In this document: piece after piece, positions 16,310 to 24,970 of the stretch | Numbering within the stretch: position 1 is the first letter of the stretch | How the letters are laid out: each line of letters starts with the position of its first letter | Source: Flavobacteriaceae bacterium | GTDB lineage: Bacteria; Bacteroidota; Bacteroidia; Flavobacteriales; Flavobacteriaceae | Reading direction: 5' to 3' | Length of the DNA stretch: 64,000 nt | Assembly: GCA_023257625.1 (NCBI GenBank) | Contig: JALRBW010000044.1 | Span: forward strand, 1 to 64,000 | The notes under the pieces: model-generated | Database searches by the model: none | What the model was told of the DNA's origin: nothing | What the model saw: the letters and a program-made list of their open reading frames with translations, nothing else | Program-made: the position numbers and the translations under genes

Positions 16310-18820
16310 ATGAAATTGTATTTAACTTTCGCTATTTCCTTAATCACGTTCTTTTTTAGTTGTTCAACTCAACCTACGGTGTTTGATCCACCAGTCAAAT
16401 TTACTATAAACGCCTTTGATGTCGCTAATGAGGTAATGGAGGTATCCTTTGCCATCAAAAATCCAAGTCAAGAGACTTGGGTGGGAGGACAATGGACTTT
16501 ACATTGGAATCAATTTAGTGGTAAAATACAACCCGAAAGTCTTCCGGAGGGAATGTCTTTAGCCCCAACAAAAAACAGTCAATACTGGATATTATCAATG
16601 GGAGAACCATATTCACTTAGTCCAGGTGAAACCTTGGAGTTTACAGTAAGGCAATCGGGGATAATGGAACGAATCGTTATGGGACCGATTGGATTTTTTG
16701 TTCATAATTTTAAAACAGATCAATTGTATGATCTAGAACATACAATTGTATGGGAAAAAGCCAAAGGAGTTGAAGCACTTCGTTTGCCCTCTGCAGCAGA
16801 TCGATATGCAATCTACGAGGGAATAACACCCCTACCTAAAGAAGAACTTCATTGGGTAATTCCTACACCTCTAACTATTAAATATAATGGAGAGTATACT
16901 CCTCTTCCCAAGTCACTTTCCTTCAAATCAGATAACTTTAAAGATCATACCGCATTTTTAGTTAATCGATTAAAAGAAGGTATTAATTTAGGGGTTACTT
17001 CTTCAGAAGGAGAAGGCACTCCAGTTACCCTAGTGAAAAACAATACATTAGGAGCAGAAGCCTATACGCTATCAATTTCTACAGAAGAAATTACAATTGA
17101 AGCCTCAGCTTATGGAGGTGCTTTTTATGGAATAACCTCTCTACATCAAATTTTACTTACTGCTGAACAAGAGCAAAAGGGTTTACCCATCCTTTATATT
17201 GAAGATGCTCCACGTTTTAATCATCGGGGTTTTATGACTGATATTGCCCGAAACTTTTTCCCAAAGGAAAAATTCATTCAAATTTTAGATTATATGGCAC
17301 ATTACAAGCTCAATTTAATCGATATAAAATTGGGTGATGACGAAGGCTGGCGAATTGAAATACCCGATTTACCGGAATTAATTGAAATTGGGAGTAAACG
17401 AGGGTTTACTGTTGATGAAAAAGATCGTTTATTCCCCATGTACGGCTCAGGCTCAGGAAACAAAGCATCATCAGGTTCAGGGTATCTCACTCGAGAAGAT
17501 TTTATTGAAATCCTTACCGAAGCTGCAAAACGAAATATTAAGGTAGTTCCTCAAGTTAGTTTTCCCTCTCATGCCCGTGCTGCTGTTATTTCAATGAAAG
17601 CCCGTTATGAAAATTATCTAGCGCAGGGAAATGAAGAGGCAGCGAATGAATATCGTCTACACGATCCAGAAGATCAAAGTGAATACACTTCAGCTCAATT
17701 GTTTAAAGACAATACCATTTGCATTTGTGATGATGCAGCATATCGATTCTTTGAAAAAGTAATGCGTGAAATCAAAACGATGTATGAAGAAGCTCAATTG
17801 CCCATGGAGGTTTATAATATTGGAGCAGATGAATTACCTTATGGTGTTTGGCAAAAGTCACCCCTTTGTGATGAATATCTTAAAGCACATCCTGAGCTCA
17901 ATTCCTACCAAGATCTTTATGATTCTAATGTTAAACGTTTAAGTGAACTTATTACTGCAACAGGAGCAAAAATGGCAGGATGGGAAGATGTTCTATTAGT
18001 TCACAGTGAAAAAAGTCAGTCTGAAATTACAGTAAATCAAAAACTAAAAAATATTGATTTTACTCCCTACGTATGGAATAATAGTTGGGGAGAGGGAAGA
18101 GAAGACATGATTTACAAATTAAATAATATGGGAATTCCCGCCATAATGAGTAATTCCTCTGCATTTTATTTTGACATGACAGATGATCGTGATATAGACA
18201 ATGGTGGTCTTAGTTGGTCAGGTTATGTGAATTTTAAAGACAGTTGGGGTACCGAACCTCATGATGTTTTTGCTAATAAGGTCAAATTAGAAGAGCTGGG
18301 TATTTCTGAAGAATATGTTACAAACAAAGAAAAACTTCGTTCTGATGCAATTTCAAATTTTTTAGGAATTCAATCGCAACTATGGACAGAAACCGCAACA
18401 AATGAAACGGAGTTCAATCGACTTTTAATGCCTAACCTCCTTGTTTTTGCTGAACGTGCCTGGAGTCCTTCAGAACCATGGCTGAAAGAATCAACTACAG
18501 CAGCACAAAAACCCTTGTTAGAAATAGCATGGAATCGTTTTGCCAATACTATGGGGCAGCGCCATTTAGGACATCTGAATCACCTATTTGGCGGCATAAC
18601 CTTTGATCTGCCTAAACCAGGTGGAATAGTTAAAGAGGGCAATTTATTTGTCAATCAACAATTTCCTGGGTTAAACGTTCACTATACACTTACAGGCCAA
18701 ATTCCTACACTTCAAGATCCTATATATACAGAAAGCCTATCTGTTCCCGAAGGGAGTAAAATTAGCTTACGATTATTTGATGCTACCGGGAGAGGAGGCG
18801 CTACCATAAACCAAAATTAG
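16310..18820 (+). CDS. family 20 beta-N-acetylhexosaminidase, lipoprotein
   Basis: An 836-residue GH20 enzyme that should release terminal GlcNAc/GalNAc from chitin oligomers or glycans. The N-terminus has a lipoprotein-like signal ending FFFSC, so it is probably membrane-anchored. Domains in order: a chitobiase N-terminal carbohydrate-binding-like domain (about 30-160), the GH20b domain (about 180-300), the catalytic barrel (about 305-750) and a C-terminal CHB_HEX_C beta-domain. The catalytic pair is Asp507-Glu508 in NIGADELPYG; the family usually has GGDE, so Ala replaces the second Gly. LGDDEGWRIEI and the TPYVWNNSWG aromatic site are also present. The following gene is a NagX/DUF5009-like membrane protein, supporting a role in amino-sugar use. 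Confidence 0.93.
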   Translation: MKLYLTFAISLITFFFSCSTQPTVFDPPVKFTINAFDVANEVMEVSFAIKNPSQETWVGGQWTLHWNQFSGKIQPESLPEGMSLAPTKNSQYWILSMGEPYSLSPGETLEFTVRQSGIMERIVMGPIGFFVHNFKTDQLYDLEHTIVWEKAKGVEALRLPSAADRYAIYEGITPLPKEELHWVIPTPLTIKYNGEYTPLPKSLSFKSDNFKDHTAFLVNRLKEGINLGVTSSEGEGTPVTLVKNNTLGAEAYTLSISTEEITIEASAYGGAFYGITSLHQILLTAEQEQKGLPILYIEDAPRFNHRGFMTDIARNFFPKEKFIQILDYMAHYKLNLIDIKLGDDEGWRIEIPDLPELIEIGSKRGFTVDEKDRLFPMYGSGSGNKASSGSGYLTREDFIEILTEAAKRNIKVVPQVSFPSHARAAVISMKARYENYLAQGNEEAANEYRLHDPEDQSEYTSAQLFKDNTICICDDAAYRFFEKVMREIKTMYEEAQLPMEVYNIGADELPYGVWQKSPLCDEYLKAHPELNSYQDLYDSNVKRLSELITATGAKMAGWEDVLLVHSEKSQSEITVNQKLKNIDFTPYVWNNSWGEGREDMIYKLNNMGIPAIMSNSSAFYFDMTDDRDIDNGGLSWSGYVNFKDSWGTEPHDVFANKVKLEELGISEEYVTNKEKLRSDAISNFLGIQSQLWTETATNETEFNRLLMPNLLVFAERAWSPSEPWLKESTTAAQKPLLEIAWNRFANTMGQRHLGHLNHLFGGITFDLPKPGGIVKEGNLFVNQQFPGLNVHYTLTGQIPTLQDPIYTESLSVPEGSKISLRLFDATGRGGATINQN

Positions 18821-18824
18821 TACA

Positions 18825-19925
18825 ATGGAACATTTAAATCAACGGCTTCGATCACTAGATATTCTTCGTGGACTTACCATAATTTTAATGATCATTGTAA
18901 ATGATCCCGGATCTTGGAGTCAAGTTTATGCCCCTTTACTCCATGCGGATTGGAATGGAATTACACCTACAGATTATGTTTTTCCTACTTTTATTTTTAT
19001 TGTTGGTGTTTCGATTGTATTGTCATTAACCAAACAAATTGAGCAAGGAAAAAAACGATCAGAACTTGCAAAAAAAGTATTAATTCGTGCCTTAAAAATT
19101 TACACAGTAGGCCTTTTTTTATGGCTTTGGCCTAATTTTAATTTTGAAGGTATACGCTGGGTTGGTGTTTTACCAAGAATCGCTTTTGTTTATTTAGCTT
19201 GTGGTTTACTTTTTATTTACACAACACGAAAAACACAATGGTATTTAAGTCTGATCACTTTAATAGGGTATTGGATTGTAATGGCTTATGTTCCTATTCC
19301 TGGCATTGGTTTTCCAGATTTAAGTATTCCTGAAAAAAACTGGGCTCATTTTTTAGATAGCTTATTATTACCAGGAAGACTTTGGAAGACCACCTGGGAT
19401 CCTGAGGGTTTTTTAAGCACTTTTCCCGCAATTGTATCGGGTCTAATTGGAATGTGGACAGGCTATATTTTACTTCAAAAAGAGGAGCTTAAAAATAGAT
19501 TAAATCAATTATTCTGGTATGGTTTTATCTTATTGTTTTTGGGCGATGTTATACAATGGTTTTTCCCTTTTAATAAAAATATTTGGAGTACCTCATTTAC
19601 CCTTTTTATGGGGGGAATTGGAATGCTCTCATTAGCAAGTTTTACTTACTTCTTTGATGTTAAACAAAGTAAATTTTCATTCCAATTTGCTCAAGTTTTT
19701 GGGGTAAATTCCATTTTTGCTTATTCGCTTTCAAGTTTATTTACAGTTTTATTGTATAGTTCTAAATGGTTGGGTGTTGCTTTAAACCAAGAATTTATGA
19801 CATTTTGGGGAAACATAGGACTACCTTTAAAACTTGGTTCCTTAATCTATGCACTATTCTATGTTAGTGTGATTTGGATACCGACTTACTTGTTATTTAA
19901 AAAGAAAATTTATATCAAATTATAA
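18825..19925 (+). CDS. DUF5009/HGSNAT-like (NagX-type) membrane protein
   Basis: A 366-residue polytopic protein with about ten membrane helices. The N-terminal RLRSLDILRGLTIILMIIVND is the hallmark of the DUF5009/DUF1624 heparan-alpha-glucosaminide acetyltransferase-like group, and DYVFPTFIFIVGVSI is the next conserved helix. Members of this group called NagX occur in N-acetylglucosamine catabolic clusters. It starts four bases after the GH20 stop, so the two are surely cotranscribed: the hexosaminidase frees amino sugar outside the cytoplasmic membrane and this protein may transport or modify it. A strong terminator follows at 19928-19953. Confidence 0.88.
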   Translation: MEHLNQRLRSLDILRGLTIILMIIVNDPGSWSQVYAPLLHADWNGITPTDYVFPTFIFIVGVSIVLSLTKQIEQGKKRSELAKKVLIRALKIYTVGLFLWLWPNFNFEGIRWVGVLPRIAFVYLACGLLFIYTTRKTQWYLSLITLIGYWIVMAYVPIPGIGFPDLSIPEKNWAHFLDSLLLPGRLWKTTWDPEGFLSTFPAIVSGLIGMWTGYILLQKEELKNRLNQLFWYGFILLFLGDVIQWFFPFNKNIWSTSFTLFMGGIGMLSLASFTYFFDVKQSKFSFQFAQVFGVNSIFAYSLSSLFTVLLYSSKWLGVALNQEFMTFWGNIGLPLKLGSLIYALFYVSVIWIPTYLLFKKKIYIKL

Positions 19926-19927
19926 AA

Positions 19928-19953
19928 AAACGGCTCCAATTCTAGAGCCGTTT
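19928..19953. terminator. bidirectional terminator between the NagX-like gene and hsp20
   Basis: AAACGGCTC (19928-19936) pairs with GAGCCGTTT (19945-19953) across an 8-base loop, with A/T runs on both flanks. It lies between convergent genes and can serve both. Confidence 0.8.
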
Positions 19954-19977
19954 CAACAAAAACAAATAATTGATTAA

Positions 19978-20403
19978 TTAACGGATTTTAATTTGCTTTT
20001 TAGGCTGAGGTAATGCTTCAGCGCGCTTAGGAAGCGTAATTCGCAATACTCCATCCGAATAATGGGCGTCAATTTTTGTAAGGTCAACACTTTCGGGTAT
20101 AGTAAAGCTACGTCTAAAACTATCATAGCTAAATTCACGACGTGTATAGGTACCATTTTCTACCTTTTTTTCTTCTTCATTTAGGGATGAAATAGAAAGT
20201 ATTCCTTCATTCAATTCAATTTCAAAATCATTTTTAGATTTTCCAGGAATAGCCAATTCAATTTCATATTGATTATCGAATTCTTTAATGTTTACTGCTG
20301 GTAATGTACTGGCATTAGATGGAAAACCAACACTCCAATCAGGATGCAATAGATTATCTAAGAGTGAAGGGAAAAATGGGGTTTGTTTTCTAACTAAATT
20401 CAT
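19978..20403 (-). CDS. Hsp20/alpha-crystallin family small heat-shock protein
   Basis: A 141-residue ATP-independent holdase. After a short N-terminal region (RKQTPFFPSLLDNLL) the alpha-crystallin domain runs from about residue 40 to 130: ayINEFDNQYEIELAIPG-type first strands, the NEGILSISS strand and the hallmark GVLRITLPK near 125. The C-terminal tail ends in an I-x-I motif (QIKIR), which mediates oligomer assembly. Upstream, between this gene and sucC, are two copies of a TGTCA-N3-TGNCA element rather than a normal promoter, consistent with heat-shock control. It is bounded downstream by the shared terminator. Confidence 0.95.
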   Translation of the reverse strand: MNLVRKQTPFFPSLLDNLLHPDWSVGFPSNASTLPAVNIKEFDNQYEIELAIPGKSKNDFEIELNEGILSISSLNEEEKKVENGTYTRREFSYDSFRRSFTIPESVDLTKIDAHYSDGVLRITLPKRAEALPQPKKQIKIR

Positions 20404-20476
20404 ATCTTTTTATTTTTAAGGTTAAACAAATTTTCTATGTTTACCCTAAAGCAAAAAAAGAACCAAACCTTATTTT

Positions 20477-20521
20477 TGTCATTTTGACAGTTTTTTTTTA
20501 AAATAAACTGTCATTTTGTCT
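20477..20521 (-). promoter_or_regulatory. tandem TGTCA-N3-TGNCA elements upstream of hsp20
   Basis: On the plus strand, TGTCA-TTT-TGACA (20477-20489) is a perfect inverted repeat, and TGTCA-TTT-TGTCT (20509-20521) is a second, near-identical copy 32 bp away, about three helical turns. Both lie upstream of the hsp20 start (20403). A similar element precedes htpG at 53260-53272. A degenerate -7 element (TAAGGTTTG on the minus strand, 20464-20472) lies just downstream of the pair. Confidence 0.6.
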
Positions 20522-21715
20522 TTATCTTATGGCTTTTTGAACTTTATCTGCGGCTTCTTGGAAAGCAATTGCTGATAAAACATTTAATCCTGAAGCATCT
20601 ATGAGTTCTTTTGCAATGTCTGCATTAGTTCCTTGTAAACGAACAATAATGGGAACTTGAATAGCATCTCCCATATTTTTATAGGCGTCTACAATTCCTT
20701 GTGCTACTCGGTCGCATCTGACAATACCTCCAAAAATATTGATCAATATTGCTTTTACATTGGGATCTTTTAAAATTAATCTAAAGGCAGTTTCTACACG
20801 AGCTGCATCTGCAGTTCCACCAACATCTAAAAAGTTAGCAGGTTCTCCTCCAGCTTGCTTGATCAAGTCCATCGTCGCCATGGCTAATCCTGCTCCATTT
20901 ACCATACAGCCCACATTACCATCCAAATCAACATAATTTAAACCCACAGCTCTTGCTTCTACTTCTACCGGATTTTCTTCACTAAAATCTCGTAAATCTT
21001 CAAAATTTGGATGTCGAAACAAACTATTGTCATCTAATGTCACTTTTGCATCTACCGCTATAATTCGTTCATCTGAAGTTTTTAATACAGGATTAATCTC
21101 AAAAAGAGAAGCATCAGATCCAATAAAAGCATTGTATAGTGCTGTAACAAAACGAGTCATTTCTTTAAATGCCGTACCACTTAAATCAAGGTTAAAAGCT
21201 ATTTTTCTAGCTTGGAAAGGTAGTAGACCTAAGGAAGGATCAATTTCTTCTGTAAATATAAGATGAGGAGTAGCTTCAGCCACTGCTTCAATATCCATTC
21301 CTCCTTCAGTAGAATACAAAATCATGTTTTTCCCTGAAGCTCGATTCAAAAGAACAGAAATATAAAATTCACTAGGCTCTGTGGCGCCAGGATAATAAAC
21401 ATCTTCTGCAACCAAAACCTGGTTAACCTTTTTCCCTTCAGGTGGTGTTTGTGGTGTAATCAATTGCATCCCTAAAATAGCTCCAGCTACAGAGGCCACT
21501 TCATCAATGGATTTGGCCAATTTTACTCCTCCCCCCTTTCCGCGTCCACCTGCGTGGATTTGAGCTTTGATAACATGCCAAGAAGTGCCTGTAGTAGAAG
21601 TTAATTCTTTCGCGGCATCAACGGCCTCATCCGTAGTTTTAGCAACAATTCCTCGTTGTATAGCTACACCATAACTTGCTAATAATTCTTTACCTTGATA
21701 TTCGTGTAAGTTCAT
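20522..21715 (-). CDS. sucC: succinyl-CoA synthetase (ADP-forming), beta subunit
   Basis: SucC is the ATP-grasp beta subunit of succinyl-CoA synthetase, which makes ATP or GTP from succinyl-CoA in the TCA cycle. The 397-residue length is normal. Features are the N-terminal MNLHEYQGKELLASYGV, the ATP-grasp lysine/glycine loop (HAGGRGKGGGVKLA), the FEINPVLKT metal-binding strand, NGAGLAMATMD and the subunit-contact region GGIVRCDRVAQGI. The sucD alpha subunit is not adjacent, which is common in Bacteroidota. It has its own promoter at 21739-21770; the next gene downstream, hsp20, appears to have separate control. Confidence 0.97.
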   Translation of the reverse strand: MNLHEYQGKELLASYGVAIQRGIVAKTTDEAVDAAKELTSTTGTSWHVIKAQIHAGGRGKGGGVKLAKSIDEVASVAGAILGMQLITPQTPPEGKKVNQVLVAEDVYYPGATEPSEFYISVLLNRASGKNMILYSTEGGMDIEAVAEATPHLIFTEEIDPSLGLLPFQARKIAFNLDLSGTAFKEMTRFVTALYNAFIGSDASLFEINPVLKTSDERIIAVDAKVTLDDNSLFRHPNFEDLRDFSEENPVEVEARAVGLNYVDLDGNVGCMVNGAGLAMATMDLIKQAGGEPANFLDVGGTADAARVETAFRLILKDPNVKAILINIFGGIVRCDRVAQGIVDAYKNMGDAIQVPIIVRLQGTNADIAKELIDASGLNVLSAIAFQEAADKVQKAIR

Positions 21716-21738
21716 TTTTATTTTCTAAAATCTGTGTG

Positions 21739-21770
21739 CAAAAATAGAGAAACATCACGGTTTATCTCAA
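21739..21770 (-). promoter_or_regulatory. sucC promoter (-33 TTG, -7 TATTTTTG)
   Basis: Reading the minus strand, TTG (21770-21768), 21 bases, then TATTTTTG (21746-21739), 23 bases before the sucC ATG. Both boxes fit the Bacteroidota TTTG/TTG-N~20-TAnnTTTG pattern. Confidence 0.65.
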
Positions 21771-21789
21771 TGTAAATAAAAAAGATTTT

Positions 21790-21803
21790 GTTATGTATAT
21801 AAC
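21790..21803. repeat. near-palindrome in the sucC-lysA divergent region
   Basis: GTTAT-GTAT-ATAAC is an inverted repeat with 5-bp arms and a 4-base centre that is itself almost symmetrical. It lies between the two divergent promoters, upstream of both -33 boxes, where an operator could serve either gene. Confidence 0.35.
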
Positions 21804-21838
21804 ATTTTGTTTTAATTTTAAAGTTAAATAAGAGTTTC

Positions 21839-21870
21839 TTTGTGAGTTGGTAATTTCCTTTTTACTTTTG
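21839..21870 (+). promoter_or_regulatory. lysA promoter (-33 TTTG, -7 TACTTTTG)
   Basis: TTTG (21839-21842), 20 bases, then TACTTTTG (21863-21870), 17 bases before the lysA ATG. This is the clearest plus-strand example of the consensus in the window. Confidence 0.7.
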
Positions 21871-21887
21871 CTACCAAGTTTTAAACT

Positions 21888-23111
21888 ATGGATGCAAAAA
21901 TATTACAAAAAATTGTACACCAATTTGAAAGCCCCACCTACATATATGATGCAGAGACAATTCAACGTCAATATACAAGACTAAAAAATGCGTTCTCTGG
22001 GGTACCTAAATTACGTATTAATTATGCCTGTAAAGCACTTTCTAATATATCTATACTGGGTTTAATGAAAAACATGGGGGCAGGTTTAGATACAGTATCT
22101 ATACAAGAGGTACAACTAGGACTTCATGCCGGCTTTCCACCTGAACAAATCATTTTTACACCCAATGGAGTTTCTCTTGAAGAAATTGAAACAGTTGCTG
22201 CGCTTGGAGTTCAAATCAATATTGACAACCTTTCCATATTAGAACAGTTTGGAGCTAAACATCCAGATACTCCTGTTTGTATTCGTATTAATCCTCATGT
22301 AATGGCAGGAGGGAATACCAAAATTTCTGTTGGTCATATTGATTCTAAATTTGGAATTTCCATCCATCAAATTCCACATGTTTTGCGTATAGTGGAAATT
22401 ACGGGCATGCGTATAAATGGTATCCACATGCATACAGGAAGTGATATTTTAGATGTTGAAGTATTTTTATATGCTTCTGAAATTTTGTTTAGTACGGCAT
22501 CACAATTTAAAGACTTAACCTTTTTAGATTTCGGAAGCGGATTTAAGGTTCCTTACCGTGAAGGTGATATTGAAACCAATATTGAAGAATTTGGGGAAAA
22601 ACTAACGACTCGTTTTCATACTTTTTGTAAAAGTTATGGTCGTGAACTTGAATTAGCCTTTGAGCCGGGTAAATTTTTAGTAAGTCAAGCAGGTTATTTT
22701 ATTACAAAGGTAAATGCAGTAAAACAAACCACATCTACTGTTTTTGCACAAGTAGATTCAGGATTCAACCACTTAATTCGACCCATGTTTTACGGATCGC
22801 ATCATGAAATTGAAAACATTTCCAACCCCGGAGGAAAAGAACGCTTTTATACTGTGGTAGGTTATATCTGCGAAACGGATACCTTTGGTAACAATCGAAA
22901 AATTTCAGAAATAACGGAAGGAGATTTACTGGCTTTTAAAAATGCAGGGGCTTATTGTATGACCATGGCTAGTAATTACAATTCTCGTTACCGCCCAGCA
23001 GAGGTGCTTTGGTTGGATAATCAAGCGCATCTGATTCGCGAACGTGAAACATTTGAAGATTTGATTCAAAACCAAATAATGGTGGATGTTACTGAAAAAA
23101 CAATTGCTTAA
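21888..23111 (+). CDS. lysA: diaminopimelate decarboxylase
   Basis: LysA decarboxylates meso-diaminopimelate to L-lysine, the final step of the pathway that includes dapD at 5459. The 407-residue protein is a fold-type III PLP enzyme: an alpha/beta barrel then a C-terminal beta domain. The PLP lysine is in NYACKALSN near residue 48; GMRINGIHMHTGSDI contains the His and Ser that contact PLP; LDFGSGFKVPY and AFEPGKFLVSQAGY are the phosphate and substrate loops; CETDTF corresponds to the family's CESxD motif with the active-site Cys. It is monocistronic with a good promoter, and its stop shares TTAA with the convergent oxidoreductase stop. Confidence 0.95.
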   Translation: MDAKILQKIVHQFESPTYIYDAETIQRQYTRLKNAFSGVPKLRINYACKALSNISILGLMKNMGAGLDTVSIQEVQLGLHAGFPPEQIIFTPNGVSLEEIETVAALGVQINIDNLSILEQFGAKHPDTPVCIRINPHVMAGGNTKISVGHIDSKFGISIHQIPHVLRIVEITGMRINGIHMHTGSDILDVEVFLYASEILFSTASQFKDLTFLDFGSGFKVPYREGDIETNIEEFGEKLTTRFHTFCKSYGRELELAFEPGKFLVSQAGYFITKVNAVKQTTSTVFAQVDSGFNHLIRPMFYGSHHEIENISNPGGKERFYTVVGYICETDTFGNNRKISEITEGDLLAFKNAGAYCMTMASNYNSRYRPAEVLWLDNQAHLIRERETFEDLIQNQIMVDVTEKTIA

Positions 23112-24055
23112 TCGAACATTTTTAATTTTTCAAGTGTTCTGTTGTAGGTTGCTATAAATTCATTTACTATTTCAGCAGCTGGTAAAATCTGTTCTATTTG
23201 TGCAGCAACTTGACCAATTTCCAATTCTCCCTCTATTAAGTCTCCTTCAAACATACCTTTTTTCGCCCTTCCTTTTCCTAAAAGCAAAGAGAGTTCTTCT
23301 GTAGATGCCCCTTGAGCATAAAGTGCCTTGACTTTTTCATAAAACGGATTTTTAAGAAGACGAACAGGTGTAAGTTCTTTTAAGGTAAGCTCTGTACTAT
23401 CTTGTTGAGCTTCAATTACTGCATTTTTAAAAGAAGGATGAGAAGAAGCTTCAGGTGAGGCAACAAATCGAGAACCCACTTGAACGCCATCTGCTCCTAA
23501 AGCCATTGCGGCAAGCATTGCCGGACCACTACCAATTCCACCTGCAGCAATTAAAGGAATTTGAATCACTTTTTTTACGAGTGGTATCAAAGTCATCGTT
23601 GTGGTTTCTTCTCGTCCATTATGCCCCCCTGCTTCAAAACCTTCGGCTACTATGGCGTCAACTCCAGCTTCTTGGGCTTTTAGGGCAAATTTTACAGAGC
23701 TAACAACATGAACTACCTTACACCCTGCTAATTTTAGATGCTGTGTCCATAGGCTTGGATTCCCTGCTGCGGTAAATACAATAGGTACATTTTCTGCTAA
23801 AATTATATCCATGATTTGATCAATATCAGGATACAAAAGAGGAACATTTACTCCAAAAGGTTTTGAGGTAGCCTGTTTACATTTCTGAATATGCTCGCGT
23901 AAAATTTCAGGATACATTGACCCTGAACCAATTAACCCTAAACCTCCTGCATTTGAAACGGCAGAAGCCAAACGCCAACCACTGGCCCATATCATTCCAG
24001 CTTGAATAATGGGATATCGGATTCCTAATAATTCAGTAATACCGTTTTTATTCAC
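23108..24055 (-). CDS. nitronate monooxygenase / FabK-like flavin oxidoreductase
   Basis: A 315-residue FMN-dependent TIM-barrel protein of the 2-nitropropane dioxygenase-like family. It shows the N-terminal YPIIQAGMIWASG, the FGVNVPLL strand, the catalytic-His-type region EGFEAGGHNG, IPLIAAGGIGSG and the FMN-phosphate loop GADGVQVGSRFVAS. The family includes nitronate monooxygenases and the enoyl-ACP reductase II FabK; sequence inspection does not separate them here, although the EAGGH motif is shared by both. Its start overlaps the end of the downstream-strand TIM-barrel gene by four bases, suggesting the exported sugar-protein cluster continues into it. Confidence 0.88.
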   Translation of the reverse strand: MNKNGITELLGIRYPIIQAGMIWASGWRLASAVSNAGGLGLIGSGSMYPEILREHIQKCKQATSKPFGVNVPLLYPDIDQIMDIILAENVPIVFTAAGNPSLWTQHLKLAGCKVVHVVSSVKFALKAQEAGVDAIVAEGFEAGGHNGREETTTMTLIPLVKKVIQIPLIAAGGIGSGPAMLAAMALGADGVQVGSRFVASPEASSHPSFKNAVIEAQQDSTELTLKELTPVRLLKNPFYEKVKALYAQGASTEELSLLLGKGRAKKGMFEGDLIEGELEIGQVAAQIEQILPAAEIVNEFIATYNRTLEKLKMFD

Positions 24056-24969
24056 AAAAATTGGTCAACCTTTTTATAGGCCTCAATAACAGCTAACTCA
24101 CCAAGTTTTCCAGGTTGGCTATTACCATGCTCCATTCCTAAAATTCCTTGAAATCCTCTGCTATGTATATATTTAAAAATATTAAGATAATTGATTTCTC
24201 CTGTTGTTGGCTCTTTTCTACCAGGATTGTCCCCTATTTGGAAATAACCAATTTCATCCCAACAATTTTCAATATTAGGCAATAAATTACCTTCTTGAAT
24301 TTGTTGGTGATAAATGTCAAAAAGAATTTTACATGAAGGAGAATTAACAGCCTTACAAATTGCATAAGCTTGTGGGCTTTCTGATAAAAATAAACCAGGG
24401 TGATTTCTAAAGTTTAATGGTTCTAAAACCATAACAATTCCGTGAGGCTCAAGCAAGGCACTTGCTTGCTTTAAACTTTCAACCACATGGGTTGTTTGGT
24501 AGGCCATATTTTGTCTTAAATCTACATGGCCAGGCACCACAGTCATCCACTTTGCGTTAACCCTTTTAGCTACCGGAATTGCTTTTTTGATATAATCTAA
24601 AAATTCCTCTCTGAGCGTAAGATCACCACTAGCTAAATTAGGTTTTTGCCAATAAATTTGATGTGCCACAAACACGCCCATACGTAATCCTCTTTTTTCC
24701 ATGGTTTGTGCCATTTTTTCTTGAAGTGTTACGTCTCTATTCCTCATGTCATTATCTTCAAAGGCTGTAAATCCTTGGTCAGCTATAAAGTTGAGCTGAT
24801 CAATTGGATCATCACCAGCATGCTGATTAAACATTCCTAAATGGGGGGCATAATGCAAATTAAATGCATAGGGTTGAAATTCTTTTTTGGCTGAAGCAAA
24901 AGCAGAAACTCCAGAAAATAAGCCTAGTCCTGTAGTTCCTGCTACTTGATTAAATTTTCTTCGGTTCAT
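24052..24969 (-). CDS. exported hydroxypyruvate isomerase-like TIM-barrel protein
   Basis: A 305-residue protein of the xylose isomerase-like TIM-barrel (AP endonuclease 2) superfamily, closest by eye to hydroxypyruvate isomerase-like proteins. The N-terminus (MNRRKFNQVAG then a small-residue hydrophobic stretch to ASA) looks like a twin-arginine-type signal. Barrel features include FIADQGFTAFEDNDM, HGIVMVLEPLN with a metal-binding Glu, CKILFDIYHQQIQEG with Asp-x-x-His, and GILGMEHGNSQPGK. The ATG at 24969 is chosen because the longer open frame to 25086 lacks a signal and overlaps the Gfo/Idh gene. It lies one base after that gene's end, in a trio of exported proteins. Confidence 0.85.
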   Translation of the reverse strand: MNRRKFNQVAGTTGLGLFSGVSAFASAKKEFQPYAFNLHYAPHLGMFNQHAGDDPIDQLNFIADQGFTAFEDNDMRNRDVTLQEKMAQTMEKRGLRMGVFVAHQIYWQKPNLASGDLTLREEFLDYIKKAIPVAKRVNAKWMTVVPGHVDLRQNMAYQTTHVVESLKQASALLEPHGIVMVLEPLNFRNHPGLFLSESPQAYAICKAVNSPSCKILFDIYHQQIQEGNLLPNIENCWDEIGYFQIGDNPGRKEPTTGEINYLNIFKYIHSRGFQGILGMEHGNSQPGKLGELAVIEAYKKVDQFL

Positions 24970-24970
24970 A

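Noticed and set aside
20739-21266. Plus-strand open frames opposite sucC
   Set aside because: Antisense to conserved sucC codons; composition is that of a mirror frame.
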